Notes under the pieces: model-generated | Seen by the model: the letters and a program-made list of their open reading frames with translations, nothing else | Told to the model about the DNA's origin: nothing | Database searches by the model: none | NCBI GenBank assembly: GCA_949298195.1 | Contig: CASFVT010000028.1 | Span: 1-45,477 of the forward strand | Direction of reading: 5' to 3' | DNA: 45,477 nucleotides | Origin: an uncultured Bacillota bacterium | GTDB lineage: Bacteria; Bacillota_I; Bacilli_A; RFN20; CAG-826 | Part shown: positions 1 through 8,529 of the stretch, in pieces | Position numbering within the stretch: the first letter of the stretch is position 1 | Layout of the letters: every line of letters begins with the position of its first letter | Translations under genes and position numbers: made by a program

Positions 1-2
1 GC

Positions 3-87
3 GCACTGGTGGCGGAATTGGTATACGCGCTAGCCTCAGGAACTAGTCGGGCAACCGGTGTGAGTTCGAGTCTCATCCAGTGCACCA
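3..87 (+). tRNA. tRNA-Leu(CAG)
   Basis: A full cloverleaf with encoded CCA. The acceptor strands GCACTGG and CCAGTGC pair perfectly, and the loop CTCAGGA gives anticodon CAG. The anticodon stem has one C-A mismatch next to the loop. The variable arm is long, as expected for a class II leucine tRNA. Confidence 0.96.
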
Positions 88-106
88 AATCCCTTCCTTG
101 ACGCAT

Positions 107-183
107 GCGCTCGTAGCTCAGATGGATAGAGTGTAAGCCTCCGAAGCTTAAGGTCAGGCGTTCGAGTCGCCTCGGGCGCGCCA
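107..183 (+). tRNA. tRNA-Arg(CCG)
   Basis: Acceptor GCGCTCG pairs with CGGGCGC (one T-G pair), the anticodon stem is TAAGC/GCTTA and the loop CTCCGAA gives anticodon CCG. CCA is encoded. It lies 19 bases after tRNA-Leu(CAG) and is followed by an intrinsic terminator, so the two are probably one transcript. Confidence 0.96.
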
Positions 184-192
184 GAAGGAACG

Positions 193-219
193 AAACCTCG
201 ATGAATTCGAGGTTTTTTC
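193..219 (+). terminator. Intrinsic terminator of the tRNA-Leu/tRNA-Arg unit
   Basis: A hairpin of about 8-9 bp (AACCTCGA against TTCGAGGTT) runs into a T-tract. It lies 10 bases downstream of tRNA-Arg. Confidence 0.85.
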
Positions 220-290
220 TTTACTGGAAGAAGTTGCTTTAAGGTTGGGCTTGCCGAACGGGCTTTTTGCCGGCCAGGGTCAAGATGCTG

Positions 291-318
291 TTGCAATGAG
301 GGCGAGGTTGATTAAGAT
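291..318 (+). promoter_or_regulatory. Promoter for tRNA-Leu(CAA)
   Basis: TTGCAA (291-296), a 16-base spacer and TAAGAT (313-318). The predicted start near 325 is a few bases before the mature tRNA. Confidence 0.55.
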
Positions 319-329
319 AAGGTGCCAAC

Positions 330-415
330 GGGAGATTGGCGTAATGGCAGCCGCGAAGGACTCAAAATCCTTTGGTAGCGATACCGTGTGGGTTCGAGTC
401 CCACATCTCCCACCA
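330..415 (+). tRNA. tRNA-Leu(CAA)
   Basis: Acceptor GGGAGAT pairs with ATCTCCC and CCA is encoded. The anticodon stem AAGGA/TCCTT encloses the loop CTCAAAA, giving anticodon CAA. It has a class II variable arm. It is transcribed apart from the two upstream tRNAs, with its own promoter and terminator. Confidence 0.96.
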
Positions 416-429
416 AATCCGCTCCCGAG

Positions 430-460
430 CCTGGCCGTTGACGAAGGGCCGGGTTTTTCT
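430..460 (+). terminator. Intrinsic terminator after tRNA-Leu(CAA)
   Basis: CCTGGCC (430-436) pairs with GGCCGGG (447-453), followed by five T. The 150 bases after it hold no gene I can support, only the presumed promoter of the next gene. Confidence 0.8.
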
Positions 461-614
461 TTGGTGCCCTTCTCTTCCTTGGATCAAATACGCATTTTCG
501 TGTCTCAAGCCGGCAGGGAAGCGAAATCCCCTCGCTTCAGAAAGCCGGGATGGTATCCGATCGTCCTTTTGCCGGACTTCTAGGGGAAAGATGGGAATAA
601 GGAGGGGGAAACGG

Positions 615-620
615 TAAAAT
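615..620 (+). promoter_or_regulatory. -10 element of the addB-like gene (possible leaderless mRNA)
   Basis: TAAAAT ends exactly 6 bases before the GTG start at 627, which is where transcription should begin. No good -35 is visible. An AAGGAGGGGG stretch at about 598-607 lies 18 bases or more before the GTG, too far for a normal ribosome binding site and upstream of the predicted transcript. Confidence 0.45.
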
Positions 621-626
621 GACCGG

Positions 627-2936
627 GTGTTTTTTGACGATCTTCAAAATCAACAGCCCCTTGTCGTCGTGGCCCCGCGGATCCTCCATCCGTCGATCCT
701 CAAGGAAAAGACCTCCTCTTGCCCCCGGCTCGATTTGACTTTGCTGAGCAAGGAAGACCTCCTGAGCCTCCTTGTGCCCCCGACGGATTTCCGGGCCGTT
801 TTGGAAACCAGCCGTTATCTTTCCTTGCCATTTTCGCTCGCCGAGGAAATCCTGTCCTACCTGCCTTATGCAAGATTGGCTTTCGGGCCGGTACCTGACT
901 TCCTCTCCAAACTGCTCGCCCATTTGGAAAGTGAAGGCCATCTACGGCAATGCCCTCTACGAAGAGTCTCTTTTTCCCCTTTGGAAGTCCTTGTGATTGC
1001 CTATTCCAAGCTCGACTTCGAACTGAGTAAGCTCCTCGCTCTGGTTTGCCCCTCTCCCCGCTATTTCGATGAGGCTAGGCAAGGGGAATGCCCCGCGACC
1101 GTTTTCCCCGACCCGAAGACGGAAGTCCTCCATTTCTTCGAGGATGCCGCTTTTAGACTTTCTTCCGGCGGGACAAGGGAAATCCTCCTTGTCGCCGATC
1201 CGACCTCTTATTTGCCGCTTCTACATCGCCTGGCCCGCCGGTATGGCATACCCGTCTCCGGCCTGGAGGACGTCCGTTTGTCCGATTTGCCCCTTTATCG
1301 GCGGTTCCTTGAAATATCGGAAGCGGCAAACGGTCTTCCCGAAGCCTTCGATCTCCTCCGCCGGGAAGTCCACGACGACCCCTATGGGGGCCTCATGGCC
1401 ATCAAGGACATCGCCGTCCGAGTTTCTTTTTTGCCATCCCCTTCCCCGGAGTTCCGTGCTGCCTTTGCCTATCTATCGGAACGGAAACGCCTTGAGAAGC
1501 CATTCAAAGGAGGAATCCGGTTGGTTCCGTTTTCCTCCGCGCTCGCCTATCTCCCGAATGTCTATGTCCTGGGGATGAACGAAGGAAGCTACCCCCCGGC
1601 CTTCAAAGACGACGGCTTGCTTTCCGACCGCGAGAAGAAGGCGATGGGCCTCAATGCCTCGGTTGACCTTACCTTCGTTTTCCAAGACCAGATCAGGCTC
1701 CTCCTCCATTCGAAGAACCATCCGTGGATTTCTTATCCGGAAAGAGACGGCCCCTTGAAGCTGTTCCCCTCGCCCCTCATCGGCGAAAAGGCCGTGACGA
1801 GCGAAACCATCTCGAAGTTCCACTCCGAGAAGGAAGCGCGGTTCTTGTCATCGTATGCCGCGGATGCCTATCGAGTTTACGGGGAGAAAAGGCCGGAACG
1901 GCTTTTCTATCGGCCTTCCGACCTCGGCTACCGGGATTATTCCCACGCCTTCGATGCCAAACACCTAGATATCGATCCTTCTTTGTCGCTTTCCTACTCC
2001 AAGGTCAATTCCTTTGTCCATTGCCCGTTTTCCTATTTTGCCTCCCGTGTCCTTGATGCCGCCTTCGACGATTCGAGCCCGGCGAGCCATTTCGGGACGG
2101 TTTTCCATTTCGCCCTCCAACTCGCGAAAGGCCAGGAACTCGATTTGAACGCGCTTCACCAGAAGATCCTCGAGGAATATGAAGAAAATCCGGTCGATGG
2201 CTTTCTGGCCGAGGCGAGAATCGAAATCCTCGCACCAGCCGTCCTCCGCGGAAACGAGGAATACCTTGCCATCTCCTCTCTCAACGACGATTCCCGACGG
2301 GAAATGGGCTTTGAAATCGAGATCGACGACGTGACTTCCCTCCGAGGCCAGGTCGACAAGATCCTCGTTGACGAAAAGGACAAGTCCCTCGCGGTCGTCG
2401 ATTACAAAACATCTTCCTTCAAATTTTCCCTGGAGAAGGCCCTCGCCGGCTATCAACTACAACTCCCCCTCTATCTTCTTTATATCGAGAAGGCATGCCC
2501 TGAGTATCGGCCGATTGCCCTTTTCATCCAAAACATCGCCGATACCACCGTCCCGGTCGGGAATCCGATTCCTCTCGACGGGATTTACCTCGATGACGAG
2601 AAAGTTTTTTCGATCCTCGATCCCAGCCTGAAACCGGGCGATTCGTCTTCTTTCGTCAAGGGCCTCAAGATGAACAAGGACGGCACTTACAGAAAGGGCA
2701 AGAAGCGCTTGGCCGAGACGGATTTCCTGGCTCTCAGGAAAGCCGCGGAAAGCAGGCTGGGGGAAGTGGGCCGCTTAATTCGGGAAGGCCACTTCCCGAT
2801 TGCCCCGGTTCGCCTTTCGGGGGAGCGCCTTCCTTGTGAGTTCTGCGAGGCCCGGGACATCTGCTACCGAGACGAGTCCGACATCGTCGAAGTGAAGTTG
2901 GGCGGAGATGATGAGGAGGAAGAAAAGGATGAGTGA
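627..2936 (+). CDS. addB: AddB-like subunit of the AddAB helicase-nuclease, short form
   Basis: A 769-residue protein read as the partner of AddA in processing DNA double-strand ends before recombination. The C-terminal half carries a RecB-type PD-(D/E)XK nuclease core (D592-Y593-K594 in VVDYKTS). Four cysteines, C466, C737, C740 and C746, have the C...C-x2-C-x5-C layout of the AddB iron-sulfur cluster. Bacillus AddB is about 1,160 residues. This one lacks the N-terminal Walker A, and no GxxGxGKT is seen at its start, so about a third of the helicase-like part is missing. The GTG start is the first in its frame after a stop at 615. The end overlaps addA by 8 bases. The family call rests on the nuclease, cysteines and position; the subfamily is less certain. 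Confidence 0.85.
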   Translation: MFFDDLQNQQPLVVVAPRILHPSILKEKTSSCPRLDLTLLSKEDLLSLLVPPTDFRAVLETSRYLSLPFSLAEEILSYLPYARLAFGPVPDFLSKLLAHLESEGHLRQCPLRRVSFSPLEVLVIAYSKLDFELSKLLALVCPSPRYFDEARQGECPATVFPDPKTEVLHFFEDAAFRLSSGGTREILLVADPTSYLPLLHRLARRYGIPVSGLEDVRLSDLPLYRRFLEISEAANGLPEAFDLLRREVHDDPYGGLMAIKDIAVRVSFLPSPSPEFRAAFAYLSERKRLEKPFKGGIRLVPFSSALAYLPNVYVLGMNEGSYPPAFKDDGLLSDREKKAMGLNASVDLTFVFQDQIRLLLHSKNHPWISYPERDGPLKLFPSPLIGEKAVTSETISKFHSEKEARFLSSYAADAYRVYGEKRPERLFYRPSDLGYRDYSHAFDAKHLDIDPSLSLSYSKVNSFVHCPFSYFASRVLDAAFDDSSPASHFGTVFHFALQLAKGQELDLNALHQKILEEYEENPVDGFLAEARIEILAPAVLRGNEEYLAISSLNDDSRREMGFEIEIDDVTSLRGQVDKILVDEKDKSLAVVDYKTSSFKFSLEKALAGYQLQLPLYLLYIEKACPEYRPIALFIQNIADTTVPVGNPIPLDGIYLDDEKVFSILDPSLKPGDSSSFVKGLKMNKDGTYRKGKKRLAETDFLALRKAAESRLGEVGRLIREGHFPIAPVRLSGERLPCEFCEARDICYRDESDIVEVKLGGDDEEEEKDE

Positions 2937-5900
2937 GAGGTGGACGCCCGATCAGAAAAGGGCCATCACGGAAACCGGTCACAACGTCATCGTTTCGGCC
3001 GGGGCCGGAAGTGGGAAGACGGCTGTCTTGACCGCCCGGGTCCTCCATTTCGTGGAAAACCACGGATACTCGATTCGCGATTTCCTCGTGTTGACCTTCA
3101 CCAAGGCCGCGGCCGGCGAAATGAAAAACCGGATTCGCCTTGCCCTCCGGAAAGCCGGGAGCCCCGAGGCCGATTACGTCGACGCCTCGGACATCTCGAC
3201 CTTCGACTCTTTTTTCCTCTCCCTTGTTCGGAGGCACCATCTCGAACTGGGAATATCGGGCGACCTCGGAATCATGGAGGACTACGTGGACATCCTCAAA
3301 CGGCGGGAAATCGTCCATGACCTTCTTCTGGATCTCGTAACGAAGGGCGATGAATCCCTCTCCGCGGTCGCGGTCGCCTTCCCCTATGTGGACGAGAAAA
3401 CCCTCGTCGACTGGGTCCTTGCCCTCCATGACCTCCTTCTTGAGACCGGGGAGCCTGATGAGGCTCTCGCTCGGCTGAGGGAAAATCTTGACTCTGGTAC
3501 CTACGTCGATTCGCTCGTAACCGGATTGGAAGAGAAGATCCGGGAACTGGTCGAGGAATTTAACGGGAGGGATTTCGACCTTGCCACCCTCAAATTCGGG
3601 AAGAAGGGGAACTACGTTGATTTCGAACCGCTTTATCGTTCCTTTTATCGAAAGGCCATCGGCGAAGGCTATGAGGGACTTCGTGCTTTTGGAACATCCT
3701 GCCCCCGTCCAAGCGTCATCAAGGACGAGGAATACCGCCAATGTTCCCAACCCTTCCGCGATGCCCTCAACGCCCTCAAGGCCGAACTATCCGAATTCCC
3801 GGAGAGCGTGGAGTCCATTGCGAGGTCGGCCGGCGCGGACAAGAAGCTCAATCTCCTTTTGTCCAGTCTAGTCTCGGGCCTCCATTCCAAGATCGAACAG
3901 TGGAAGAAGGAGAACGGCCTATATGTCTTCTCCGACATCGCCCGGATGGCTTTGCACCTGGCCAAGAAGAAGGAAGTGCAGGAAGAACTGGCCAACCGTT
4001 ACAAAATGATCATGGTCGATGAGTTTCAGGACACCTCTCTCATCCAAAACGACTTCATCGACCTCATCGGCGATGGGCGGCTCTACATGGTCGGGGACGT
4101 CAAGCAATCCATTTATTTGTTCCGGTCCGCGCGACCCGACCTCTTCCAGAAACGTTATTTGGCCTACAAGGAGGGAAAAGGCGGGGTGGCCATCGACATG
4201 AACGCCAACTTCCGTTCGCGGAAGCAAGTCCTCAGTGGGGTCAATGCCATCTTCTCGCGCATCATGGACGAGGAGCTCGGCGGGGTCGACTATCGACACG
4301 GTCATGTCATTACCTTCGGGAACCTCTCTTACGAAGGGAAAGGCCGCGGAAGCGATCATTCCAGTGAAATCCTCCTTTTCGACGCGAAGGGACTCTCCGC
4401 GGAGAAGAAAGCCGAAAAGGAAGCCCGCTGCATTGCCGCGGACATCAAGAGACGGATTAAGGAGGGTTTCGAGATAGTCGACCGGGAAAGCGGGGAACTC
4501 CGTAAGGCCGGGCCTTCCGATTTCACGATCATCACCGATCGGAAGACGCGTTTCGACCTCTACCGGAGGGTCTTCGAGGAATATCGCCTCCCCCTTCATC
4601 TCGATTATGAGGAGAACATCGTGGACAATGACCTCGTACGGACGATCGGGAGTCTCTTCACCCTTTTCCTTTGCCTTCTGGAAGGCGACTACGCCTCAGG
4701 CAGTTTCCGTCACGCTTATTTCTCCGTCGCCCGGAGTTTCCTCTATGGCTTTGACGACGATGAACTCTTCCATCTGGGGAAGAATCCATCCGCTTTGAAG
4801 GCTTCACAGCCCGTTCAGGATGTCCTCGCGGTAGTCACAAGGAGGGCCAATATCCCGGATTCGCTCATTTTGAAGGAACTTTTGCAGGCGGTTTCGCTTG
4901 AAGACAAATTGATCTCAATCGGGGATGTCCAACGGAACGAAGGCTATGTCGATGCCATCCTCGGGGCCTATCAGAGCCTGGTTCGGGCCCATTTCCCGAT
5001 TGTCGACTTTCCGAGAATAATCAAAGGCATCCGCGACCTGGGGCTCAAGATAGAAGTGTCCTCGAGTCCCTCGGCCCCGGAAGCGGTGAAGATGATCAAT
5101 ATCCACAAATCAAAGGGCCTCGAATACCCAGTCATCTATTTTGCCGGTTTGAACAACCCCTATTTCGAAAACGAATTCCGGCGGGATTCCCTCTACCTCC
5201 ACCTGATGACCGGGCTTCATCCGCGCGTTCCCGATGGCAGTAACAATCCCTTTGCCCTTTTGGATCGTTCCTCCAAATTGTTGGAGAAGCGTTCCGAGCA
5301 AGTCCGCCTCCTTTACGTGGCCCTGACCCGGAGCCGGGAAAAATCCATCTTCCTCTTTCCGGAGGATGGAAAAGGGGGTTCGCCCCTATTGTTCAACCAT
5401 TTCCTCGCCTCCATCGCCGAGGGCGGTCTTGGGGAGAGAAAAGCCCGGGATGCCTTTCGGATCTTGAAGGCCCTGGGGATAAGTTTTGATCCGGTGAGGG
5501 AGGAAATGCTTCGGGGGCTCCTGAGCAAGGAGCTCGATGAGGAGGGGAAAGCGGAACTCTCTTCCGTCCTGTCCTCTTTCCCTCGTCTGATCCCCGACGG
5601 GGAGTTGATCAGGGCCTATTTGGAAACGCACGAGCTTAATCAAGCCGGACTCCCGTCCTTGTTTTCTTTCCTTGGACTCGGAGAGGAGCCGGGAAATTTC
5701 CTTCTCAAGGCGTCCGGTCCTTTGGCCCGGTCTCGGGAAAGGAAAAGCGATTCCTTCGCGGTGAGTCTCGTTTATCGGGCCCTCGGCCTCCCGCTTCGAC
5801 ACTCTGAAGACGTCCTTTCTAACCGCGGCGGGCTCGACGTCCTCGGCCTCATCGATGTCAAGGGCTGTCATGACGCCCTCCTAGAGAGGGGAAAGCCCCT

Positions 5901-6681
5901 CAATCCCTACCGGGCCGTCTTCGATGTCCTTTGCTCTGGCGAAAGAAGGGAAACGAAAGCCGAGGCCCTGACCCTTCTTGGGCTCGATCTAACCACCCGT
6001 CAGGTCGACCTAGATCACCCCTCCTCTTATGGGGAAATCGTATCGATGATTGGGGGTATCGACGAGAAACGGAAGGATGCCAAATGCTTTCTTGCTCTCC
6101 TCAGGCCGGTGTTCATGGATGGGGCCTTTCCCATCCAAATCGTCGATTCGCCTTCACCCGAAATAGCCCCCGAAATTGAAGAGGAAACCATTTACGAAGC
6201 CCCGGAAATCATCCCGTTCCTCTTTGCCGGGAAGGAAGGGGAGGAAGCTTCCAAGTCCTATTCGGAGGAACTGCGGATCGACAGTAGTCAAGACTCCCTG
6301 GTTCGCGGGAGCGAACTCCACCTCCTGATGGAGGGATTCGATTTCTCCCACCCGGTTTTCGATGGCCTTTCTCCCGAGGAAGGGGCGATGATCAAGCGTT
6401 TCCTTTCTTCCCCGGTAGCCACGGGAATCGAGCAGGCAACGATCTACCATGAGTACGGATTCGTCGACGAAAGCGGACGCCAGGGCTCAATCGACCTCCT
6501 CCTTCTTTTCGGCGATCGCGCCCGGGTCATCGATTACAAGACGAGTGGGATCGACGACCCGGCTTATGATGAGCAAGTCAAAGGCTACATGGAAGTCGTG
6601 TCCGCCATCTTCCACCTACCGGTCGAAGGCTATCTCTATTCCCTTTCCCGTGGCACCCATCGAAAAATCAACCTCCCTTGA
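2929..6681 (+). CDS. addA: AddA helicase-nuclease subunit (UvrD/Rep-like)
   Basis: This 1,250-residue superfamily 1 helicase with a C-terminal nuclease matches the usual AddA length of about 1,230. Walker A is AGAGSGKT (residues 24-31), Walker B is VDEFQDTS, and helicase motif VI is LLYVALTRSREK. The C-terminal RecB-like nuclease shows VIDYKTS with D1202 and K1204. Together with the upstream AddB-like protein it should unwind and resect broken DNA ends in the cytoplasm and load RecA. The ATG at 2929 is chosen over an in-frame ATG at 2908 because AGGAGG at 2914-2919 sits about 9 bases before it. It overlaps the end of the addB-like gene, so the two are translationally coupled. No terminator is seen after it. 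Confidence 0.95.
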   Translation: MSERWTPDQKRAITETGHNVIVSAGAGSGKTAVLTARVLHFVENHGYSIRDFLVLTFTKAAAGEMKNRIRLALRKAGSPEADYVDASDISTFDSFFLSLVRRHHLELGISGDLGIMEDYVDILKRREIVHDLLLDLVTKGDESLSAVAVAFPYVDEKTLVDWVLALHDLLLETGEPDEALARLRENLDSGTYVDSLVTGLEEKIRELVEEFNGRDFDLATLKFGKKGNYVDFEPLYRSFYRKAIGEGYEGLRAFGTSCPRPSVIKDEEYRQCSQPFRDALNALKAELSEFPESVESIARSAGADKKLNLLLSSLVSGLHSKIEQWKKENGLYVFSDIARMALHLAKKKEVQEELANRYKMIMVDEFQDTSLIQNDFIDLIGDGRLYMVGDVKQSIYLFRSARPDLFQKRYLAYKEGKGGVAIDMNANFRSRKQVLSGVNAIFSRIMDEELGGVDYRHGHVITFGNLSYEGKGRGSDHSSEILLFDAKGLSAEKKAEKEARCIAADIKRRIKEGFEIVDRESGELRKAGPSDFTIITDRKTRFDLYRRVFEEYRLPLHLDYEENIVDNDLVRTIGSLFTLFLCLLEGDYASGSFRHAYFSVARSFLYGFDDDELFHLGKNPSALKASQPVQDVLAVVTRRANIPDSLILKELLQAVSLEDKLISIGDVQRNEGYVDAILGAYQSLVRAHFPIVDFPRIIKGIRDLGLKIEVSSSPSAPEAVKMINIHKSKGLEYPVIYFAGLNNPYFENEFRRDSLYLHLMTGLHPRVPDGSNNPFALLDRSSKLLEKRSEQVRLLYVALTRSREKSIFLFPEDGKGGSPLLFNHFLASIAEGGLGERKARDAFRILKALGISFDPVREEMLRGLLSKELDEEGKAELSSVLSSFPRLIPDGELIRAYLETHELNQAGLPSLFSFLGLGEEPGNFLLKASGPLARSRERKSDSFAVSLVYRALGLPLRHSEDVLSNRGGLDVLGLIDVKGCHDALLERGKPLNPYRAVFDVLCSGERRETKAEALTLLGLDLTTRQVDLDHPSSYGEIVSMIGGIDEKRKDAKCFLALLRPVFMDGAFPIQIVDSPSPEIAPEIEEETIYEAPEIIPFLFAGKEGEEASKSYSEELRIDSSQDSLVRGSELHLLMEGFDFSHPVFDGLSPEEGAMIKRFLSSPVATGIEQATIYHEYGFVDESGRQGSIDLLLLFGDRARVIDYKTSGIDDPAYDEQVKGYMEVVSAIFHLPVEGYLYSLSRGTHRKINLP

Positions 6682-6716
6682 TGGATATCCCAAACAAAAT
6701 GCCGCTTCAGCCCATT

Positions 6717-6722
6717 TATAAT
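6717..6722 (+). promoter_or_regulatory. -10 element of the ABC exporter operon
   Basis: A perfect TATAAT lies 19 bases before the ATG of the first ABC gene, with GGAGGT at 6731-6736 between them. No convincing -35 is visible. The leader would be only about 13 bases long. Confidence 0.55.
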
Positions 6723-6741
6723 TCAGGCGCGGAGGTAATGA

Positions 6742-8529
6742 ATGGCTAGCCTTTTGAAACAGCTGAAGGCCAAGGACTGGGTCCTATTCGTCATTTCGAT
6801 CCTGGCAATCGTTTTTTCGGTTTTCCTTGAACTGACCTTGCCCGACTACATGGAGGAAATCACCAAGCTGGTGACCGGCCAGACGGCCTCGACCGATATC
6901 CTCAAAGACGTCCTCGTCAACGGGGGCATGATGCTTTTGTGCGCGGTTGGGGGGATGCTTTGCACGGCCATTTCGACTGTCATCTCCTCCTATGTCTCTT
7001 CCTTGGCCGCCTATTATCTCCGGGAAGCCGTCTTCAATCACGTGACCGACCTCGATACCGGGAACGTGAAATCATTTTCGACCGCCTCTCTCTTGACCCG
7101 GACGACCAACGACGTTTCCCAAATAGAGATGATCATTGCCTTTGGGACGACCCAACTCATCAAGGCCCCGATTCTCGCCATTTGGGCAATTTGCAAGATC
7201 ATTACCAAGAGCTGGCAGCTTTCGGTCCTCACCGGAGTCGCGGTGGTCGTCATCGTGGCCATCATCATGGTCCTCATGTACACCCTCGTCCCACGCTTCC
7301 GAATCGTCCAACGCCTGACGGATGCCATCAACCGGATTGCCCGCGAGAACCTCTCGGGAATGAAGGTCGTACGAGCCTACAACGCCGAGGACTACGAGCA
7401 ACGGAAGTTCGGGAAGGTTTCGCAGGAGCTGACCGACATCCAGCTTGGGAACCGCAACCGCCTGGCCATCATCAACCCGGTGCTCCTTCTCGTGATGAAC
7501 GGCCTATCGATGGGCATCTACTGGCTTGGGGCCTACCTCATAAGCCTCGCCCAAGGTGATTTGGCCGCGCAAGGGAGCATGTTGGCCAACATCGTCGTCT
7601 TCGGTTCCTACGCCATGTACGTAATCCAAGGCTTCATGCTCCTTTCCTTCGTCTTCATGATGTGGCCCCAGGCCAAGGTTTCGGGCAACCGCATCAACGA
7701 GGTCCTGAAAACCCCGGTCAAGATCAAGTCGGGGACAGTGAGGGAAACCGCCGTCCACGGCAAGCTCGAATTCCGGAACGTCTCTTTCCATTACGAGGGG
7801 GACGGGAATGTCCTCACCGACATCTCCTTCACGGCTTCCCCAGGGGAAGTGGTGGCCTTCATCGGGGCGACGGGGTGTGGAAAATCGACCCTCGTCGGAT
7901 TGGCCGCCCGGCTCTATGACCCGAGCGAAGGGAAAATCTACTTCGACGACGTGAACATCAAGGAATTCGATTTGGATACGCTTTATGACCGAATCGGATA
8001 TGTGCCGCAAAAAGCTGTCCTTTTCTCCGATACCGTTGAGGAAAACATTACTTTCGGCGACGAAGATGGACGCATCTCGAGCCAAGACGTCCACGAGGCC
8101 CTGCGCATTGCCCAGGCCTCGGAATTCGTATCCAACCTCCCTGAGGGAGTCGATTTCCAGGTCGCCCAAGGTGGCTCTAACCTCTCCGGCGGGCAAAAGC
8201 AACGTCTCTCCATCGCTCGGGCCATTGCCAAAAAACCGGAGATTCTCATCTTCGACGATTCCTTCTCGGCCCTCGACTTCGCAACGGACAAGGCCCTCCG
8301 GGAAGAACTCGAGAAGTCCCTCAAGGGGACGACCATCTTGATGGTTGGGCAACGGATCGCCACCATCAAGGGAGCAGACAAGATCATCGTCCTCGAGCAC
8401 GGACGGATCGTCGGGACGGGGAAGCACGAGGAACTCCTCGCTTCCTGCCCCGTCTACCGGGAAATCGCCCTTAGCCAGTTCTCCGAAGAGGAAATCGAAA
8501 AGGAAATGAAGGGAGGTGACCGCCAATGA
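6742..8529 (+). CDS. ABC exporter half-transporter, subunit with degenerate Walker B
   Basis: A 595-residue protein with an N-terminal six-helix transmembrane domain (to about residue 310) fused to an ATPase domain. Walker A is GATGCGKST (375-383) and the signature LSGGQ starts near residue 481. Walker B reads IFDDS, with D506 where the catalytic Glu normally stands. That substitution is typical of one partner in heterodimeric exporters such as BmrC/BmrD or TM287/288. The next gene overlaps by 4 bases and encodes the other half, so the two should form one complex in the membrane. The substrate (drug, lipid or peptide) cannot be told from sequence. Confidence 0.93.
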   Translation: MASLLKQLKAKDWVLFVISILAIVFSVFLELTLPDYMEEITKLVTGQTASTDILKDVLVNGGMMLLCAVGGMLCTAISTVISSYVSSLAAYYLREAVFNHVTDLDTGNVKSFSTASLLTRTTNDVSQIEMIIAFGTTQLIKAPILAIWAICKIITKSWQLSVLTGVAVVVIVAIIMVLMYTLVPRFRIVQRLTDAINRIARENLSGMKVVRAYNAEDYEQRKFGKVSQELTDIQLGNRNRLAIINPVLLLVMNGLSMGIYWLGAYLISLAQGDLAAQGSMLANIVVFGSYAMYVIQGFMLLSFVFMMWPQAKVSGNRINEVLKTPVKIKSGTVRETAVHGKLEFRNVSFHYEGDGNVLTDISFTASPGEVVAFIGATGCGKSTLVGLAARLYDPSEGKIYFDDVNIKEFDLDTLYDRIGYVPQKAVLFSDTVEENITFGDEDGRISSQDVHEALRIAQASEFVSNLPEGVDFQVAQGGSNLSGGQKQRLSIARAIAKKPEILIFDDSFSALDFATDKALREELEKSLKGTTILMVGQRIATIKGADKIIVLEHGRIVGTGKHEELLASCPVYREIALSQFSEEEIEKEMKGGDRQ

